DNA from: an uncultured Litorivicinus sp.
GTDB lineage: Bacteria; Pseudomonadota; Gammaproteobacteria; Pseudomonadales; Litorivicinaceae
Direction of reading: 5' to 3'
Length of the DNA stretch: 16,931 nucleotides
Assembly: GCA_938091715.1 (NCBI GenBank)
Contig: CALKMT010000117.1
Location: 1 to 16,931, forward strand
The notes beneath the pieces were generated by a model, which searched no databases, had not been told where the DNA came from, and worked only from the letters and a program-made list of their open reading frames with translations. Of this stretch, positions 14,365 through 16,931 are shown one piece after another. Position 1 is the first letter of the stretch, and the number at the start of each line of letters is the position of its first letter. A program made the translations under genes and the position numbers.

Positions 14365-15234
14365 GTAACGCCCGACCCAGTCCCGCACGAATTGCTCGGC
14401 GATGCGTCCGCCTCGGCCTCCGCGGGCCGTGGCAAAGCGGTGCGCCTCGACGGCCATGCGCTCATCAAACTTCGGCAGTTCTCGGTCAATCTGTGCGCGA
14501 ATGCGTTGGTAGGATGCCTGGCAGATTGCCAAGTAATCCTCGGCCGAATAGGCGTAAAAACTCAGGCTCAGGCCAAATCGATCCGCCAAGGCGATTTTCT
14601 CTTCGACCGCGTCGGACATGTGTAGTTCGGCGCCTTCCCAACGCGCACCGGCATTGTCAGCACCGGTTTCTGGCACAAGATGACGCCGGTTCGAGGTGGC
14701 CACCACCATCAAATTCGCCGGCATTTGCGCAAGCGACCCCTCAAGCACCGTTTTCAGTCCCTGGTAGCTGCGATCCCCTGGCTCAAAACTCAGATCATCG
14801 CAGAACACCACAAAATGATAGGGCTGCTCGGCCAATCCCCGCACAATTCTAGGCAGTTGATGCAACTGATCCTTGGCCACCTCAATTAAGCGCAAGCCCT
14901 GATCGCCATAGGCCGTCAACAGAGCTCGGACCAAGGTACTTTTACCGCACCCCCGAGCACCCCATAGCAACACATGGTTAGAGGGCCAACCGCGCAGGAA
15001 ATGTTCAACGTTGGCGCGAAAAGCGGCCTTTTGACGGTCAATCGCCAGCAGGTCGTCAAAATGCTGATCCGAGGGACGGGACAGGGGTTCTAGGCCCCCA
15101 TGTTGCGCTGAAAAGGCGTGCCATTGGGCGGCCCAGGTATCGGACCAGTCAATGTGCGGATACGCCGGGGGTAACAGCGGATCCAGCCGCTCCGCAAGGG
15201 CTAATAGGCGCTCGGCCCACTCAGGTGTTGTCAT
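14353..15234 (-). CDS. DUF815-type P-loop ATPase
   Basis: A 293-residue AAA-like ATPase matching the DUF815 family. Visible features are an N-terminal region of about 85 residues, the Walker A loop GARGCGKST (92-100), Walker B with FVVFCDDLSFE (D146, D147), a sensor-type VVATSNRRHL segment, and a C-terminal lid with FATARGGRGGR that supplies basic residues. The substrate and role are unknown; a helper or remodelling ATPase is possible but unproven. I start at ATG 15234, which overlaps the end of purE by 14 bp. A TTG at 15252 is the alternative, and neither has a strong Shine-Dalgarno, so coupling to purE is likely. Its position behind purK-purE suggests co-transcription, not necessarily shared function. 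Confidence 0.85.
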   Translation of the reverse strand: MTTPEWAERLLALAERLDPLLPPAYPHIDWSDTWAAQWHAFSAQHGGLEPLSRPSDQHFDDLLAIDRQKAAFRANVEHFLRGWPSNHVLLWGARGCGKSTLVRALLTAYGDQGLRLIEVAKDQLHQLPRIVRGLAEQPYHFVVFCDDLSFEPGDRSYQGLKTVLEGSLAQMPANLMVVATSNRRHLVPETGADNAGARWEGAELHMSDAVEEKIALADRFGLSLSFYAYSAEDYLAICQASYQRIRAQIDRELPKFDERMAVEAHRFATARGGRGGRIAEQFVRDWVGRYLIG

Positions 15235-15724
15235 GCCCAAACTGTGCTTCAACCCGGGCCGCTTTGTCGAGAACCGTCTGCTCCATCGCCTTAAAGTGCT
15301 GGGCTAGCTGGTCGCGAATCGCAGGATCCGAGGCCCCTAAAATTCGCAGGGCCAACAAAGCCGCATTGGCAGCGTTATCAATGGCAACCGTGGCCACCGG
15401 AATGCCCTTGGGCATTTGCACAATGCTAAGCAGGCTATCCTGGCCCTGGAACGCGGTGATATTCACCGGCACCCCAATCACCGGCAGGGTGGTCATGGCG
15501 GCCACCATCCCAGGCAGATGAGCAGCCCCGCCGGCCCCCGCAATGATGGCTTTCAACCCGCGATCCGCTGCACTGCGTGCATAGTCAACCATACGATCCG
15601 GTGTGCGATGTGCTGACACGATGGTCAGCTCAAAGGGCACGCCAAATTCATTTAATGTGTCGGCGGCGGCCTGCATCACCCGCAGGTCACTGTCGCTGCC
15701 CATGATGATTCCCACTGAGGTCAT
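15221..15724 (-). CDS. purE: N5-carboxyaminoimidazole ribonucleotide mutase (PurE class I)
   Basis: Converts N5-CAIR, the PurK product, to CAIR in de novo purine synthesis. The 167-residue length is typical of class I PurE. The motifs MGSDSDL (S10-D13) and SAHRTP (catalytic H39) are present, as are AGAGGAAHLPGM and GVPVNITAFQGQDSLLSIVQMP. The ATG at 15724 overlaps the purK stop as ATGA, and AAGGAG lies ten bases upstream. A longer frame reaching 15841 runs through purK and adds residues with no family match. PurE works as an octamer in the cytoplasm. In many relatives purE precedes purK. Here purK comes first and the ATPase gene follows. Confidence 0.97.
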   Translation of the reverse strand: MTSVGIIMGSDSDLRVMQAAADTLNEFGVPFELTIVSAHRTPDRMVDYARSAADRGLKAIIAGAGGAAHLPGMVAAMTTLPVIGVPVNITAFQGQDSLLSIVQMPKGIPVATVAIDNAANAALLALRILGASDPAIRDQLAQHFKAMEQTVLDKAARVEAQFGHDNT

Positions 15725-16869
15725 AAGGCGTCTGCTCCTTGAATACTTAGGGTTTGCTTGGCCCGATGGGCTGTCTCTAATACCGCATCGATGCTGTCCG
15801 CAACGATGCTCATGTGGCCCATCTTGCGTCCGGGCCGGCATTCGGCCTTACCATACAAATGGACCGTTACGCCCTCGATCGCCAGCGTCTCGGCCAGGCC
15901 CACGACCCGAGTCACGCCGGTGAATCCGGGCTGGCCAATCAAATTTACCAACGCCGCCGGCCGGGGCTGAGCCACGCTGCCCAAGGGCAGGCCCAACAGA
16001 ATTCGGGCCTGCTGACCAAACTGGCTGGTCTGGCAGGCCTCGATGCTGTGGTGTCCACTGTTGTGTGCCCGGGGGGCAATTTCGTTGACCAAAAACTCGC
16101 CGGTCTCGGTCAGGAACAGCTCGACGCCGAACACCCCAACCCCGCCCAGTTTTTCGATGACCTGACAGGCCAGTCGCTCGGCCGCGGCGGTTTGATCCGG
16201 CGTTAAGCGCGCCGGCGCCAGCAACAAATCCAGCAGGTTGAGTTCAGGATCCAGCACCATTTCGGTTGGGGCAAAGGCGCGGGTCTGGCCTTGGGGGGTG
16301 CGCGCCACCATGACCCCGACCTCCATCACAAAGGGCACCAACCGCTCGACAAAGGAGGGCGCCATCAGGCGCCGGTCTAGCTCATCAGCAGATCGCAGCA
16401 CTTGCACGCCACGGCCGTCATAACCGCCGGTTTCGGTCTTTTGCACCAAAGGAAATCCGAAATCGATGAAGCCTTGGGGATACGCCGGATCCACGGAGCA
16501 AAAATCGGAAGTGGCAATATCCAGCGCAGCATAGGCTTGTTTTTGACGGTATTTGTTGCGAATAAGCGCGATCAGGTCGGGATCAGGGTACACCGGCGTG
16601 CCTTGGTCACGGATCTGCGCCAAGGCCTCGCAGCCCACGTCTTCTAGCTCGACCGTGATCACATCGCAGCATCCGGCCAGTTGTGCCAGTGCCTGGGGGT
16701 CATGATAGTCGCCCAGTACCTGCTGATCGGCGTTGGCCATGGCCGGCGCCTGTTCCGAGGGATCCAATACGACCAGTTGGGCGCCCAGTGCGGTGATCTC
16801 GGGTTGAAGCATCCGGGCCAACTGCCCGCCACCCACCACACCCACTCGGGTTATGGACGAATCCTGCAT
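15721..16869 (-). CDS. purK: N5-carboxyaminoimidazole ribonucleotide synthase
   Basis: ATP-grasp enzyme that joins bicarbonate and AIR using ATP to make N5-CAIR, the substrate of PurE. The 382 residues begin with VGVVGGGQLARM (about 9-20), the PurK N-terminal glycine-rich loop. Further landmarks are KTETGGYDGRGVQV in the ATP-grasp core, the glutamate-containing GVFGVELFL and the signature NEIAPRAHNSGHHSIEAC. I start at ATG 16869. A TTG at 16884 extends the frame by five codons but offers nothing better. AGG lies seven bases upstream, which is a weak ribosome binding site. It is the first gene of the purK-purE-DUF815 unit, with a good promoter match upstream. Confidence 0.97.
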   Translation of the reverse strand: MQDSSITRVGVVGGGQLARMLQPEITALGAQLVVLDPSEQAPAMANADQQVLGDYHDPQALAQLAGCCDVITVELEDVGCEALAQIRDQGTPVYPDPDLIALIRNKYRQKQAYAALDIATSDFCSVDPAYPQGFIDFGFPLVQKTETGGYDGRGVQVLRSADELDRRLMAPSFVERLVPFVMEVGVMVARTPQGQTRAFAPTEMVLDPELNLLDLLLAPARLTPDQTAAAERLACQVIEKLGGVGVFGVELFLTETGEFLVNEIAPRAHNSGHHSIEACQTSQFGQQARILLGLPLGSVAQPRPAALVNLIGQPGFTGVTRVVGLAETLAIEGVTVHLYGKAECRPGRKMGHMSIVADSIDAVLETAHRAKQTLSIQGADAL

Positions 16870-16893
16870 ATCTGCGCCTGTCAAAAGGTCGAA

Positions 16894-16922
16894 AGTGTAG
16901 TGCCCAGTCGCTGCAGTCTCAA
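16894..16922 (-). promoter_or_regulatory. Sigma70-like promoter of the purK operon
   Basis: On the minus strand TTGAGA (16917-16922) is followed by exactly 17 bp and TACACT (16894-16899), each with four matches to consensus. Transcription would start near 16887 and give a leader of about 18 nt before the purK ATG. I see no PurR-like palindrome in the 62 bases available, but the window ends just upstream. Confidence 0.55.
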
Positions 16923-16931
16923 TCCTTGCGC

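Noticed and set aside
15725..15841. Longer purE start at 15841
   Set aside because: It runs far into purK with no family similarity, and the ATGA overlap start fits PurE exactly.

Overview
This window looks like a core-chromosome segment of a gammaproteobacterium in the Pseudomonas / Oceanospirillales neighbourhood. The DNA is moderately GC-rich. The cytochrome oxidase genes run coxB-coxA-ctaG-coxC-(small divergent DUF2909 gene)-SURF1-(unnamed membrane protein)-ctaA-cyoE-SCO-like, which is the pseudomonad arrangement as I recall it. prlC-yheV next to a YrdA-type carbonic anhydrase, and polA next to a fructosamine-kinase-fold homoserine kinase, point the same way. I cannot assign a genus. There are no insertion sequences, phage genes, CRISPR arrays, RNA genes or obvious transferred DNA.

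Layout: (1) 1-1095 is the N-terminal part of polA (minus strand, cut by the window edge), divergent from thrB (1154-2095, plus). (2) 2096-10014 is an aa3-type cytochrome c oxidase locus on the minus strand, in two blocks. The structural block is coxB, coxA, ctaG, coxC (10014 down to 6127). The maturation block is SURF1, an unnamed cysteine-free membrane protein, ctaA, cyoE and a degenerate SCO-like protein (5856 down to 2096). A 75-residue two-helix DUF2909 gene (5895-6122) sits between the blocks on the opposite strand. (3) 10205-11497 is a DinF-type MATE transporter (plus), divergent from coxB across a 190-bp spacer rich in dyads. (4) 11494-13760 is prlC-yheV (minus), divergent from a YrdA-type gamma carbonic anhydrase (13828-14364, plus). 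(5) 14353-16869 is purK-purE plus a DUF815-type ATPase (minus), with a good sigma70-like promoter upstream of purK.

How it works together: CoxA, CoxB and CoxC are the oxidase core. CtaG supplies CuB, SURF1 helps heme a insertion, and CyoE and CtaA convert heme B to heme O and then heme A. The SCO-like and cysteine-free proteins sit where CuA assembly factors are expected but lack the usual copper ligands. PurK and PurE carry out the two-step carboxylation of AIR in purine synthesis. Gene packing is extreme: many minus-strand genes overlap by 4 bp (ATGA or GTGA), and all four convergent junctions have no room for an intrinsic terminator. No stretch above 190 bp lacks a gene.

I found no obviously new multi-gene system. 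The best leads are the degenerate SCO-like protein and its cysteine-free partner, the antisense DUF2909 gene, and the coxB/dinF spacer.
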